64,000 nt of DNA, from the NCBI RefSeq assembly GCF_016863295.1, contig NZ_BOOP01000021.1, positions 124,001-188,000 on the forward strand, in the 5' to 3' direction. The notes beneath the pieces are model-generated. The model saw nothing but the letters and a program-made list of their open reading frames with translations, was not told the origin of the DNA and did no database searches. Each line of letters begins with the position of its first letter. Position 1 is the first letter of the stretch. Below, one piece after another: positions 34,526 to 42,881 of this stretch. Source of the stretch: Planotetraspora phitsanulokensis (GTDB lineage: Bacteria > Actinomycetota > Actinomycetes > Streptosporangiales > Streptosporangiaceae). Made by a program: the position numbers and the translations under genes.

Positions 34526-34589
34526 CCTGTAATGATCGCTTGCATCCCGTGGTGCCGGGTATGCGGCCGCTGTGGCGGGCCGACCTACT

Positions 34590-34860
34590 CGCCGTCGGCG
34601 TCTCGATCTCCGTAGCGGCCAAGGCATATCGGTTGCTTCGGGCGGTGTTGATGACGGCGGCGGAAGACGACAACATCATTTCGACCAACCGTGCCGAATC
34701 CGCGGGGCCGGCGACGAGCACGCTCAAGAACGTCCGGTGCTCACCGTCGCCCAGGTCTTCGACCTCGATGATCGTGTGGGTCGCCGTCCTGTCGGCAACG
34801 TCCAGAAGCTCACCAACGGGACCTATCGGTTGCGGGTCCAGCGGTACGGCGAGATGCGCA
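34590..34860 (+). pseudogene. integrase middle-region relic (frameshifted)
   Basis: One frame gives VAAKAYRLLRAVLMTAAEDD, like VAKAYRLLRAILNTAIQDD of the intact integrase. A second frame continues ERPVLTVAQVFDLDDRVG, then VQKLTNGTYRLRVQRYGEMR, wording typical of Streptomyces-type tyrosine integrases at the arm between the core-binding and catalytic domains. At least one frameshift; no catalytic residues remain. Confidence 0.75.
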
Positions 34861-34905
34861 CTCGCCGCTGGAATGCTCCGTCCCGGCCTGGACCTATCGC
34901 AGGCC

Positions 34906-35133
34906 CCGCCTGGCATGGCTCCCTCCGCCGAGCAGTTCGCCGCGCTCGACGAGATCGCCCACCGGTATGGCGCTACCCGAATTCAGGTGGCGCTCGCCTG
35001 GCTGCTCGGCCATTCACCGGTGACTCTGGCCATCCCGGGCACCTCCTCACTCGCCCACCTGGAGGAGAACATGGCGGCGGCCGATCTGGTCCTTTCGGAC
35101 GAAGACCTCGTCGCTGTGAATAAGCTCGCCTGA
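34906..35133 (+). pseudogene. aldo-keto reductase C-terminal fragment
   Basis: Encodes the last 75 residues of an aldo-keto reductase: FAALDEIAHRYGATRIQVAL, AWLLGHSPVTLAIPGTSSLA, HLEENMAAADLVLSDEDL. The barrel and catalytic Tyr/His are missing. It is joined to the integrase relic just upstream. Confidence 0.8.
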
Positions 35134-35246
35134 TTTGGCGGCGGGGCCCTCTGTTTGGCGAACGCGCGGCAGGCCGGGTGAGCGGTCTGGCGGCAGGGGG
35201 GTGCCGCAGTAATTCCTCCCTGCCCTGATCTCCTCGATCCCTTGTT

Positions 35247-35345
35247 CATCCCGTTTGCCATCGACCCACCGCGGAGCGGCAGCGGGCCGGTGACGGAGGG
35301 GCAAGCCCGGCTTGACGTGTCCCTACGCTGTGCACCTTCCACGGT
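35247..35345. repeat. 100-bp dispersed repeat, copy 2
   Basis: Counterpart of 29,607-29,706. It begins 114 bases after the truncated aldo-keto reductase and ends about 100 bases before the sigma factor gene. The sequence shares CGACCCAC, GCGGAGCGGCAGCGGGCCGG and GGCTTGACGTGTCCCT. Confidence 0.6.
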
Positions 35346-35447
35346 GATTGGACGCCAACGGTCGCCGCCGGGCTTGCGGCGGCGCGCAGCTTGGGTGTGG
35401 TGCTTCCGAGACGCCGTGGCCGCCCAGGTAAAGGGATCCGGGCCTTC

Positions 35448-35981
35448 ATGCGTTATTGGGGCGTGGAACAAAGAGGACAAGAATTCACCAAGTTCTACAC
35501 CGCCTCCAAGGATGACTGCCTGCGGATCGTGCTGATCAATGTCGGCGACGGGCAGCTCGCCGAGGACCTGGTGGCGGAGGCGTTCACCCGGGCCTGGATG
35601 TCCTGGCGCAAGGTGCGCGAGCACCCTGTGCCACGCGCCTGGGTGGTGCGGACAGCGCTGAACGCCCACGTGTCCTGGTGGAGGCGCCGCCGGCGCGAGC
35701 TGACAGTGGGTGATCCAACAGCGTTGACAGGCCTGGAGGGCAGCCAGTTGGCGCGTTCGGCGGACCTGGGCCTCGACCAGGCGCTGGTTGCGGCGCTCCG
35801 GTTGCTTCCGCTCAGGCAGCGCGAAGTGATCACGCTAAGGGTCTTCTTCGACCTGGATACCGATGCAACGGCGAAGCTGCTCGGCATCTCCCCGGGGACC
35901 GTTGGCGCGCACCTGCACCGGGCGCTGGCCACGCTCCGCACGCAAACACAATCCTTCAGCGACCAGGAGGTCACCTCATGA
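35448..35981 (+). CDS. ECF sigma factor (SigE-family type)
   Basis: 177 residues from ATG 35448. Region 2: FTKFYTASKDDCLRIVLINV, LAEDLVAEAFTRAWMSWRKV. Region 4: ALRLLPLRQREVITLRVFFD, LDTDATAKLLGISPGTVGAH. It is coupled by a 4-base ATGA overlap to a membrane-spanning partner (35978-36622) that probably holds it as an anti-sigma-like protein. Signal and targets unknown. Longer upstream frame rejected because it runs through the repeat. Confidence 0.88.
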   Translation: MRYWGVEQRGQEFTKFYTASKDDCLRIVLINVGDGQLAEDLVAEAFTRAWMSWRKVREHPVPRAWVVRTALNAHVSWWRRRRRELTVGDPTALTGLEGSQLARSADLGLDQALVAALRLLPLRQREVITLRVFFDLDTDATAKLLGISPGTVGAHLHRALATLRTQTQSFSDQEVTS

Positions 35982-36622
35982 ACGACGACGACATGCTGGC
36001 GGCGATGCGAAGCTCCCTCACCGGCACCAAAGATGCCCTCACCCACGTGCACATGGACCGGCGGCCCGAAGCGATCATGGCCCGGGCCCGCGGACGCCGG
36101 CTGCGCGGCGTGGCGGGGGTGGGTACGGGCGGCCTGGCCCTAGCAATTGGCTTGGCGCTGTCCTTGTCCGGCGGTACGTCTGTAGCTTCCGGCGGCCACC
36201 CTGGCGCTCCCAGCAGTTCGTCTGCCACCCGGGCGGTCCACGTCAACCTGGCCGCATGGTCGGTCAATACGTCGCCGAACGGCTTGGTGGAGGTGACGAT
36301 CCGCGAGCTGAAGGACCCAGCGAGGCTGGCCAAGACCCTGGCTGACGCCGGCGTCCCCGTGGTGCTGACGTCCGGCCCCGTGTGCGCATCCTCCGACGGC
36401 CAACTGGAACTGCAGGTCTCCCAGGTGGTGCGCAAGCTGCCCGGGCCCGGCGGCCTTGTGATGAGCATCAACCCGAAGGCGATGCCAGCCGGAACGGAAC
36501 TGGTGATCGGGATCGGCACCCTCCGGATCGGGTCCCAGCAGGGGCCTGCTGCAGCGTTCGACCTGCAAAAGAAGGGGTCCCCGCTGAACTGCCCCGGAAA
36601 GCCCAAAGCAGCTACCAACTAG
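35978..36622 (+). CDS. putative anti-sigma-like membrane protein
   Basis: 214 residues. A short cytosolic N-terminus (about 1-42, with ARARGRRLRGVAG before the membrane) is followed by one membrane segment (about 43-65, GVGTGGLALAIGLALSLSGG) and an extracytoplasmic domain with two Cys. The layout and the ATGA overlap with the sigma gene fit an anti-sigma partner, although no zinc-binding HxxxCxxC motif is present. Alternatively it is a secreted-domain protein controlled by the sigma factor. Confidence 0.65.
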   Translation: MNDDDMLAAMRSSLTGTKDALTHVHMDRRPEAIMARARGRRLRGVAGVGTGGLALAIGLALSLSGGTSVASGGHPGAPSSSSATRAVHVNLAAWSVNTSPNGLVEVTIRELKDPARLAKTLADAGVPVVLTSGPVCASSDGQLELQVSQVVRKLPGPGGLVMSINPKAMPAGTELVIGIGTLRIGSQQGPAAAFDLQKKGSPLNCPGKPKAATN

Positions 36623-36769
36623 CTCCCATCCCACTGGCCGCAAGCCAGAACGGCCGACCACACGACGGCCTGAACCGTGAACCCCGTGCCAGCGGGCTCA
36701 CGGTCCAGGCCGCGGCCACCTAGTGCGCCGACCACCAACCTTGGCCGGGGTTGATCATGCAGTCTTGGG

Positions 36770-36880
36770 CCGGGGTCAGCCCCAGCGTTGTTGGCGTTCG
36801 GGCCATCGCCGACGCGCTGGGCAGGCTCGCCACGGAGGCGCTGAACAAGCAAGATCACGACGGATCGGGCACGTAAGGGG
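36770..36880 (+). pseudogene. integrase C-terminal relic
   Basis: Retains GCCATCGCCGACGCGCTGGG, AGGCTCGCCACGGAGGCGCT and GGATCGGGCACGTAA, matching the last 40 residues of the integrase fragments at 40.8 and 43.5 kb (AIADALGKPAKEALSKEDPD). Everything upstream is lost. It is directly followed by the terminator and tRNA copy. Confidence 0.8.
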
Positions 36881-36904
36881 CACGGAAGATCGAAATGGCG
36901 CCGA

Positions 36905-37000
36905 AAAAGATCAAGGCCTGGGTCGAGAAACTATCTCTGACCTGGGCCTTTTCGTGTGGAGCGGGTGACGGGAATCGAACCCGCGCTGTCAGCTTGGGAA
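36905..37000. repeat. integrase terminator plus tRNA-Gly 43-bp att copy 1
   Basis: Hairpin AAGGCCTGGGTC ... GACCTGGGCCTT (36913-36952), then 36958-37000, an exact copy of the tRNA-Gly 3' 43 bases (GGAGCGGGTGACGGGAATCG through CAGCTTGGGAA). The downstream flank (GTGTATGGATTACG onward for about 90 bases) is shared with copy 3 at 40.9 kb, so these two came from the same element type. Confidence 0.85.
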
Positions 37001-37506
37001 GTGTATGGATTACGGCTCCTAGGGGCGCTGAGCTGGGCTTCGGGTCGGTCATGAGTGACCGTGGTTGACCCCTCTTCACCCTGGTTAATGGCGCGCTAAT
37101 GGCCCGGCGGTCATGCCGTGTCTCCGATGCACGAGGCCCCCGCACGTAGGGAAGGGCTAGTCCCTGTCGTGTCTGGCCGAGGGGGGTCGGAGGCGGCCGG
37201 ATATTCGCCCGGAGGGCATCGATGACCCAGGCGTGCTGCGCGCGAAGCCCCCAGCGGTCAGCTGGTCGCGGATGGGTCCGCACCAGCGTGGCCACCCATG
37301 CCGCGCCGTGCCCATGACAGCGCATCTGAGTGCGGTGTTCGCGCCTCGTAAGACCTTCGGAGCCGAAGCTCGGCGATCTCAAGGTAAGAACCGCGGTCCG
37401 GCGGATGCTAACGATGCGGAGGTCCGGGTGGGGCCGTGCCCTTCCGCCGTTTGTCTGCCAGCCGTGCCGGTCGCGACCCGGCGTGGTGCGACCTTGAGGA
37501 GCCCTC
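37001..37506. other. gene-free stretch
   Basis: About 500 bases. The first 90 match the flank of the 40.9-kb att copy. The rest holds no frame that looks coding and no RNA gene. Several short pieces are AT-richer than the surroundings. It appears to be debris between two insertions. Confidence 0.4.
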
Positions 37507-37695
37507 ATGACCGTCCTGAACCCCGACGACCGGTTCCCGGAGCTGACCGTCTCGCTGTCTAGGGGCGCCGAACTCACCCTGCCCGACGCGCTGTCGGGCG
37601 ACTACGGCGTGCTGCTGGACTACCGGGGCGCGTAGTGCCCGTACTGCAACACCCAGCTGCGGGCGACACCTGTCACATATGTGCCTCACGTTGAA
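37507..37695 (+). pseudogene. AhpC/TSA-type peroxiredoxin N-terminal remnant
   Basis: Translates as MTVLNPDDRFPELTVSLSRG, then TLPDALSGDYGVLLDYRGA, stop, CPYCNTQLRA. The redoxin-fold opening and the CPYC active site are clear, but the codon just before CPYC, usually Trp, is TAG, and the gene ends soon after. A broken gene rather than a selenoprotein, since the stop is TAG and no body follows. Confidence 0.75.
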
Positions 37696-37794
37696 CCAGT
37701 GATGTTTTGAGAGCCGCGTTCGGGTTTCGCTGGCCGCCACCGGTCTGCCGTTGCTGCAGCACTTGATTCCTTCGATTACTCACAGAGGATGAAC

Positions 37795-38310
37795 ATGACG
37801 TTTTACATCTCCCCAGAAGCGGATGACCTTGCCACCACTCCCGGAGGCATCTATGTACCCGTCAACGGCGGGCGTACCAAGTGGTTTTCCGGCGACGTCT
37901 ATTCGGTGAAGCTGACGGCCGCGCAGACGAAAGGATCGCTGGGTGTCGTGGAAGCCTCCGTTCCGCCAGGCGGCGGCCCGGTAGCACACACCCATGCCGA
38001 CCAGGACGAGACGTTCTACCTGCTTGCTGGAGAACTCGAGTTCCTGGACGGTGATAGGACGTTCACCGCAGGGGTCGGTGACCTGGTCCACTGCCCGCGC
38101 GGCGTGCGCCACCGCTTCAAGAACGTCGGACTCCACACAGCCAGGATGCTGTTCTTCTACACACCTGGAGGCTCCGAGGGATTGTTCTTGGACGGCGGCG
38201 ACGACCCGGAGCCGGGCGTCCAGGTCCCGACCTGGGGCCCAGAACGCTTCCAAGGGCACGTGCTCGACCTCTTCGCGAAGTACGGCCTGGAGGCGTTGCC
38301 TGAAGGCTGA
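37795..38310 (+). CDS. cupin-domain protein (quercetin-dioxygenase-like)
   Basis: 171-173 residues. Cupin barrel with motif 1 HTHADQDETFYLLAGELEFL (two His, Glu ligands) and motif 2 GDLVHCPRGVRHRFKN. These residues would hold Fe, Mn or Ni; members include quercetinases and sensor-type cupins. The end PTWGPERFQGHVLDLFAKYG is helical. ATG 37795 has AGAGG seven bases upstream; ATG 37789 is two codons earlier. Stand-alone cargo gene between two scars. Confidence 0.85.
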   Translation: MTFYISPEADDLATTPGGIYVPVNGGRTKWFSGDVYSVKLTAAQTKGSLGVVEASVPPGGGPVAHTHADQDETFYLLAGELEFLDGDRTFTAGVGDLVHCPRGVRHRFKNVGLHTARMLFFYTPGGSEGLFLDGGDDPEPGVQVPTWGPERFQGHVLDLFAKYGLEALPEG

Positions 38311-38334
38311 ACGTCCCCGCGGAGCATGGTGACG

Positions 38335-38660
38335 TCCCCTGGGGTGGTGTAACTCCAAGCTGGTGAAGCAGCCCCGGACATGGGGCGAGCCATCGTGTGA
38401 CGGTCAGCGAGTTCCCGACCAAAGGTTCTCGCGGAGGACACCACACGATGGCTCTGGATCAGTCTGCCCTGCTCGACCTGTTGGAGTCTTTGAAAGCCGC
38501 CGACGCCGACGATGCCATCCGCCACGCTCTGTAAGCAGTGCTGTAAGCGTTGATCGAGGCGGAGGCGACCGCTGTGATCGGCGCCGCCTCGCACCAGCGC
38601 ACCGATCAACGCATTACGCACCGCAACGGGCACCGAGACCGGCTGCTTGCAATATAGGTG
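38335..38660 (+). mobile_element. IS256-family transposase relic
   Basis: CCTGGGGTGGTGTAACTCCA at the left looks like an IS256-family end. ATG at 38448 begins MALDQSALLDLLESLKAADA, followed by stops, then ALIEAEATAVIGAASHQRTD and THRNGHRDR, the N-terminal zone of an IS256-type (mutator) transposase. The catalytic DDE part is gone, and at least two stops interrupt what is left. Inactive. Confidence 0.85.
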
Positions 38661-38737
38661 CGAGATCTTGGTGGCGGGACCCGGCGCGCAGGGCATGTGG
38701 CAGGTCAGGATCTATGAGCGGACGGGAAAGGTCACGT

Positions 38738-38790
38738 GCTGTAAGACCGTCGGCTCAGCCTACGCAAGTTCGAACCTTGCACCTGCCACA
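38738..38790 (+). repeat. tRNA-Tyr 3'-half relic
   Basis: CTGTAAGACCGTCGGCTCAG holds a GTA anticodon and the start of the variable arm, then GCAAGTTCGAACCTTGC is a perfect T-arm, then ACCTGCCACA. The 5' half (acceptor, D-arm) is absent, so it is not a functional gene. It is what a tRNA-Tyr-directed integrase would carry as its att site. Orientation is opposite to all tRNA-Gly relics. Confidence 0.7.
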
Positions 38791-38798
38791 CCAGCCAA

Positions 38799-38842
38799 AA
38801 GAGGCCCCTGATCAGCAGAGATGCCGGTCGGGGGCTTCTTTG
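38799..38842 (+). terminator. hairpin after the tRNA-Tyr relic
   Basis: AAGAGGCCCC and GGGGGCTTCTTT pair across a loop with inner pairing. It lies right after the tRNA-Tyr piece, as in elements whose integrase gene ends next to att. Confidence 0.55.
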
Positions 38843-38989
38843 TTCATGATCCGTGAGTGACCGTGATTCCCCGCTGTTTCCCGTGGGATATGGCACGCCT
38901 GTGGCACGTGATCAAGCTCGTACCCACGCGCGAGAGGTGCTCCGTGAGCCTTCTGTTTACAAGGTCCCCAAACGATCTCCAACGGAGTC

Positions 38990-39526
38990 CTACCAGCCGG
39001 CACCGGTCTGCCAGCGCTGAACCCATTCGATGAAGCCGATGGCTTCTGGACCGGGGTAGGGGGAGGCGCCGACGTCGGCAACAAACCAGATCTTCCCGCG
39101 TTGCGTGCCGGTGAGCACCAGGAGCCAGTATGAGAGCTCATCGTCTGTGCCCAAGACGATGGAGCCGTGGTTGTAGACGTCGGCGATGCGTTGGTCGGAA
39201 TCAGGTATGGAGTCGATTTCGTCCTCCCAGTGCCATGCGTGGTCGAGAGGGAAGGCGGCCCCCGGGATGCGATCTCCCTGGTCAGGCCAACCCGGTGGAA
39301 GCCAGCCGAGGGGCAGGAGGCCGCCATCCTCAGGGGGGCCCAAGGAGGAACCATTGGCGACCTCGGCGATGAACGTGCGATAGGGCTCAGGCAGGCGGGC
39401 ACCGTTCTCGCCCTCCCAGGCTGCAACGCCTTCTAGTCCTAACGGGGGCTCTCGCCACTCAGCGGGAAACGCGGCCTGAAGCGCTTCGAGGTCCCCGGTA
39501 AGGGACGCGTCATTGGTTGCATCCAT
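38990..39526 (-). CDS. SMI1/KNR4-family protein
   Basis: 178 residues from ATG 39526. It has the SMI1/KNR4 pattern: WREPPLGLEGVAAWEGENGA, LPEPYRTFIAEVANGSSLGP, PLGWLPPGWPDQGDR and GIWFV-like KIWFVADVGASPYPGPEAIG. In bacteria this fold is often the immunity protein of a contact-dependent toxin, but no toxin gene is seen nearby. Stand-alone, between two att scars, so it is probably cargo. Confidence 0.8.
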   Translation of the reverse strand: MDATNDASLTGDLEALQAAFPAEWREPPLGLEGVAAWEGENGARLPEPYRTFIAEVANGSSLGPPEDGGLLPLGWLPPGWPDQGDRIPGAAFPLDHAWHWEDEIDSIPDSDQRIADVYNHGSIVLGTDDELSYWLLVLTGTQRGKIWFVADVGASPYPGPEAIGFIEWVQRWQTGAGW

Positions 39527-39634
39527 GGCCCAGTGGTACCAGATGCCTCTGCGGGACGCCTCATGGGACCAAGCGCCGACAACAAGCAGTGTCCGGGTCG
39601 CGAGACCACCCCTGACCTGGTCTTTCGCGATGAT

Positions 39635-39675
39635 GGCGGGTGACGGGAATCGAACCCGCGCTGTCAGCTTGGGAA
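39635..39675. repeat. tRNA-Gly att copy 2
   Basis: GCGGGTGACGGGAATCGAAC through CAGCTTGGGAAG, matching the 43-bp tRNA end except the first bases. The hairpin before it is worn (CCCTGACCTGGTCTTTCG) and no integrase is attached. The following flank (TCTTTCAACACCATGCGG onward, about 120 bases) is shared with copies at 42.5 and 44.6 kb. Confidence 0.85.
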
Positions 39676-39879
39676 GTCTTTCAACACCATGCGGTCTGAG
39701 CTGGGAAAAGGCTGACCTGGGCGTAGGCGGGTCGAGTGACCGTGAGTCCCCGTGATTCCCTGTGGGTTGCCGACCGTACGGGCACGCAACGGGCACGGCA
39801 GCAGCGATCAGCGCCCTTTGACGCCAGAAGGTTTCGTTCCGTGATGGGCTGACCGGGTACGGCCCAGCATCAGGACCGT

Positions 39880-40347
39880 CTATGCCATGTCCGGCCGATC
39901 ATGCTCCTGCGAGGGAACCAGCAGGATGTCGCCCAGGTCCCCGCACCTGCGGTGCCACCACGGCCAGGTCTTCGGGGCGTGCGGGTTGGGCAGGGTGCGC
40001 GCCAGGAAGTCACAGTCGAGGTCTTTCACGATTGACGCGATTTCCCGAGCTGCCCGTCTGTCGAGGGCAGCGATGGCGCAATCGATGAGAAGTCGGTCGT
40101 CCCAGAGGTCGTATCCGGGGAGGTGAGGTTTCGGCAGGTAGAGTAGCCGCCCAGGATGACGTAGGAAGAGTCGCCAGCGGACGATGGCATCGGCGATCCG
40201 CCGGGCAGGCAGGCCGCGTTCAGCCTCGAAGCGAGCAACTTTGCGACGCGTGTGAGGTGAGAGTTCCGATGGTCGGCGCCGATATTCCCGCAGGTGGGAT
40301 CGGCAGATGGCATCCAGACGTAGAGCAGCCGCCGACTTGCGGGGCAT
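39880..40347 (-). CDS. hypothetical protein beside an integrase stump
   Basis: 155 residues from ATG 40347, which has GAAGAG upstream. It is basic at the N-terminus (MPRKSAAALRLDAICRSHLR) and Trp-rich at the end (KTWPWWHRRCGDLGDIL). No family recognised. Its upstream end lies only about 45 bases from the start of the truncated integrase on the other strand, so the gene or its segment seems to have replaced the integrase's 5' half. Confidence 0.5.
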   Translation of the reverse strand: MPRKSAAALRLDAICRSHLREYRRRPSELSPHTRRKVARFEAERGLPARRIADAIVRWRLFLRHPGRLLYLPKPHLPGYDLWDDRLLIDCAIAALDRRAAREIASIVKDLDCDFLARTLPNPHAPKTWPWWHRRCGDLGDILLVPSQEHDRPDMA

Positions 40348-40392
40348 GACTCTTCTTTCGCGGGTAGTGATCTCCGTCGAAAATTCTACTGT

Positions 40393-40819
40393 GAAGCCCA
40401 CCGCGGAGCGGCAGCAGGCTGGCAAGCGCATCGTCTCCGTGCCCGAACTCCTCCTGCCGGATTTCCGGACGCACCTGAACACGTACGCGGGGGAGGGGGA
40501 TGAGGGCCTGGTGTTCATCGGGCCGAAGGGCGCCCAGCTACAGCGGACGAACTTCACCCGGACATGGAGCAAGGCGATCAGCGCAGCCAAGCTCACGGGC
40601 TTCCACTTTCATGATCTGCGGCACACGGGAAACACCTTCGTCTCGCAATCCGGTGCGACTCTGCGAGAGCTGATGAACCGCATGGGCCACTCGACCACAC
40701 GGGCCGCGCTGATCTACCAGCACACCGCCATGGAGCGCGACCGGGCCATCGCCGATGCGCTGGGCAAGCCCGCCAAGGAGGCGCTGAGCAAGGAAGATCC
40801 AGATGGATCGGGCACGTAA
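40393..40819 (+). pseudogene. integrase C-terminal fragment
   Basis: About 142 codons of a tyrosine recombinase catalytic domain. It contains KRIVSVPELLLPDFRTHLNT, the HDLRHTGNTF box, MGHSTTRAAL and IYQHTAMERDRAIADALGKP, so the second Arg, both His and the Tyr are present, but the first catalytic Arg and the DNA-binding half are missing. It cannot work alone. Its last 150 bases are nearly identical to 43,370-43,525. Confidence 0.85.
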
Positions 40820-40849
40820 CGGGCACGGAAGATGGAAAAGGTGTCCAAA

Positions 40850-40943
40850 AAGATCAAGGCCCGGGTCGGGAATCGTCCGCTGACCTGGGCCTCTGTGTGT
40901 GGAGCGGGTGACGGGAATCGAACCCGTGCTGTCAGCTTGGGAA
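40850..40943. repeat. integrase terminator plus tRNA-Gly att copy 3
   Basis: AAGGCCCGGGTCGG ... CTGACCTGGGCCT hairpin, then 40901-40943 with one change from the tRNA (CCCGTGCTG for CCCGCGCTG). The flank GTGTATGGATCACG is as in copy 1. Confidence 0.85.
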
Positions 40944-41147
40944 GTGTATGGATCACGCCTCCTGGGAGCGCTGAGCTGGGCTTCGGGTCGGTCATGAGTG
41001 ACCGTGGTTGACCCCTTGTCCCCCTGTGTAATTGCACGCTAATTGCACGACGATCAGGCGGTTCACCCGCGGCTTGACGTGCGTAGCTGCTGCTCAACTC
41101 CCACACCGCGGGCCAGTGGTTGATGAGCGCAGCCCTTCCCTACCGGG

Positions 41148-41594
41148 TCAGCGGTCGAACCACGCTTTGGCAGAGGGTAGGAGCAACAGAAGGAGTACGA
41201 CGACGGGCAGGACCAGGCTGTACATGTTGGGAGGGGGGTCGAGCGTACGTCCGGAGACATAGGTGAGAGCCATGAGGCACTCGAGTCCAAGCGCGGCGAT
41301 CCTGACCCGTCTTCTCCGCGAGATCCACTTGCCTGCCCACCAGCCGATCAGCACTGCGATCACAACGCTGAGGCCGAGAACCAGTGATGTCAGGACATCA
41401 CCTTTGCCGCCCAATGCCGCTAGCGGAGCGATAAGCAGCACGCCGGACAAGAGTCCCAGCGCCCCTTGGACGATCATGATGAACTGGGCGCTTTTAACCG
41501 CGAGCGACATACGCTCGTTCTTCTCTGCCTCAGCCACAGGACCTCTTGGGGGCGCAGTCTGCCTAGGCACTGGGCGTCTGGTCGTGTGCCTCAT
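41148..41594 (-). CDS. small integral membrane protein
   Basis: 148 residues, or 120 if the ATG at 41510 is the start. Four membrane segments: FIMIVQGALGLLSGVLLIAP, VLGLSVVIAVLIGWWAGKW, IAALGLECLMALTYVSG and YSLVLPVVVLLLLLLP. A basic loop follows the second (RRRRVR). No family recognised. Lies between att copy 3 and another integrase stump, so it is cargo of one insertion. Confidence 0.65.
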   Translation of the reverse strand: MRHTTRRPVPRQTAPPRGPVAEAEKNERMSLAVKSAQFIMIVQGALGLLSGVLLIAPLAALGGKGDVLTSLVLGLSVVIAVLIGWWAGKWISRRRRVRIAALGLECLMALTYVSGRTLDPPPNMYSLVLPVVVLLLLLLPSAKAWFDR

Positions 41595-41946
41595 AAGGAC
41601 TGTAATGGTGATCAGAGCCTACTTCCTGTGAGGCTGCGGTTCCGTCCCGGATGTCACCGCGTGCCTGTGACTCCTGCTCTGAACCTCATGCCTAGTAAGA
41701 ACCGCCCCGGAAATACATGCTCTAGTGTGGCCGCGGACGGTCGCGGCGCTCATGTGCGACGTCAGACCGGTCGGCAGGCGCCGACCGCTTGGCTAGAACT
41801 CGCAGCCTCTCCAAGCCGGCGAGGACATCAGAGCGATTGCCAGACCTCTTCATCCATCGTGGCAATCGCGCGAACATGGCCATCGTCGGCCGAGCAACGC
41901 CACGCTCACGTAACCGGGCGCCAACGTAGGCCGCCAGCTCGTTGAC

Positions 41947-42453
41947 GTGCTCGTCGCGGGTACGGTCCGAATCCGGGCGGCCTTCGTCGAACGGTCAACG
42001 GGTGAGCTGGTCCTCGGCGCTCCCAAGTCCAAGGCGGGCCGGCGGATTGTCGGCATCCCGCAGGCCATTGTCCCCGCGCTGCGAGAGCACCTGAACACCT
42101 ACGTTCAGGACGAGCCGGGCGCGTTGCTCTTTCCCGGGGCCAAGGGCGGTGCCTTGCGGCGGAGCGGATTCAACACGCGTACGCGCTGGGTGGACGTGGT
42201 CAAAGACATGGGGCTGCCCGGCCTGCACTTCCACGATCTTCGGCATACGGGCAACATGCTCGCCGCCGAGTCCGGCTCGGCTCTCAAGGACCTGATGACC
42301 AGGATGGGGCACGACAACGTCCGGGCGGCGATGATCTATCAGCATGCGGTCCGGGGTGCCGATAAGTCGATCACGGATGCGATCGACAAGCACATCAGCA
42401 GGGCTGATGACGACGAGGGTGGTTCGGCCGTGGTCCTGGTCCCCGTGAGCTAA
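41947..42453 (+). pseudogene. integrase C-terminal fragment, second type
   Basis: Catalytic half of a tyrosine recombinase: GAPKSKAGRRIVGIPQAIVP, FHDLRHTGNMLAAESGSALK, DLMTRMGHDNVRAAMIYQHA, ending DKHISRADDDEGG. It differs enough from the other fragments to be a separate integrase lineage, and it matches the 13.5-kb scar. First catalytic Arg and N-terminal half absent. Confidence 0.83.
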
Positions 42454-42489
42454 TTGCACGTTAATTGCACGGAAGATCGAAAAGGTGTC

Positions 42490-42586
42490 CAAAAGATCAA
42501 TTCCCGGGTCGGGAATCATCCTCTGACCTCGGCCTTTGTGTGTGGAGAGGGTGACGGGAATCGAACCCGCGCTGTCAGCTTGGGAA
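42490..42586. repeat. integrase terminator plus tRNA-Gly att copy 4
   Basis: AAAAGATCAATTCCCGGGTC ... CTGACCTCGGCCTTTG hairpin, partly decayed, then 42544-42586 with GGAGAGGGTG for GGAGCGGGTG. The flank is TCTTTCAACATCATGC, as in copies 2 and 6. Confidence 0.85.
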
Positions 42587-42881
42587 GTCTTTCAACATCA
42601 TGCCGGGTGACCTGGGGAAACGGTGACCTGCGCGTATGCCGGTCGAGTGACCGTGAGTCCCCGTGATTCCCCGATGCTTGCCGACCGTACGGGCACGCAA
42701 CGGGCACGCCGAACGCTTCTCGTGTGCCGAGCACGAAGACGCCGTCGAAGAGTAGTACGGCGTCTGCGGGGGCGGTCGTGGCCGGCTCGTCGGACTCGGC
42801 ATCCTTGTGCACGGGTGGATCGAATCGTGTCAGACTCAACTGGCGTGATCAGGGCGCCTTACAGACAAGGCAGGACACCCG

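Noticed and set aside
37648-37650. TAG codon before CPYC as recoding
   Set aside because: The gene is truncated soon after and no recoding signal is seen; nonsense decay is simpler.
38448-38660. Functional transposase
   Set aside because: Several in-frame stops and no catalytic region.
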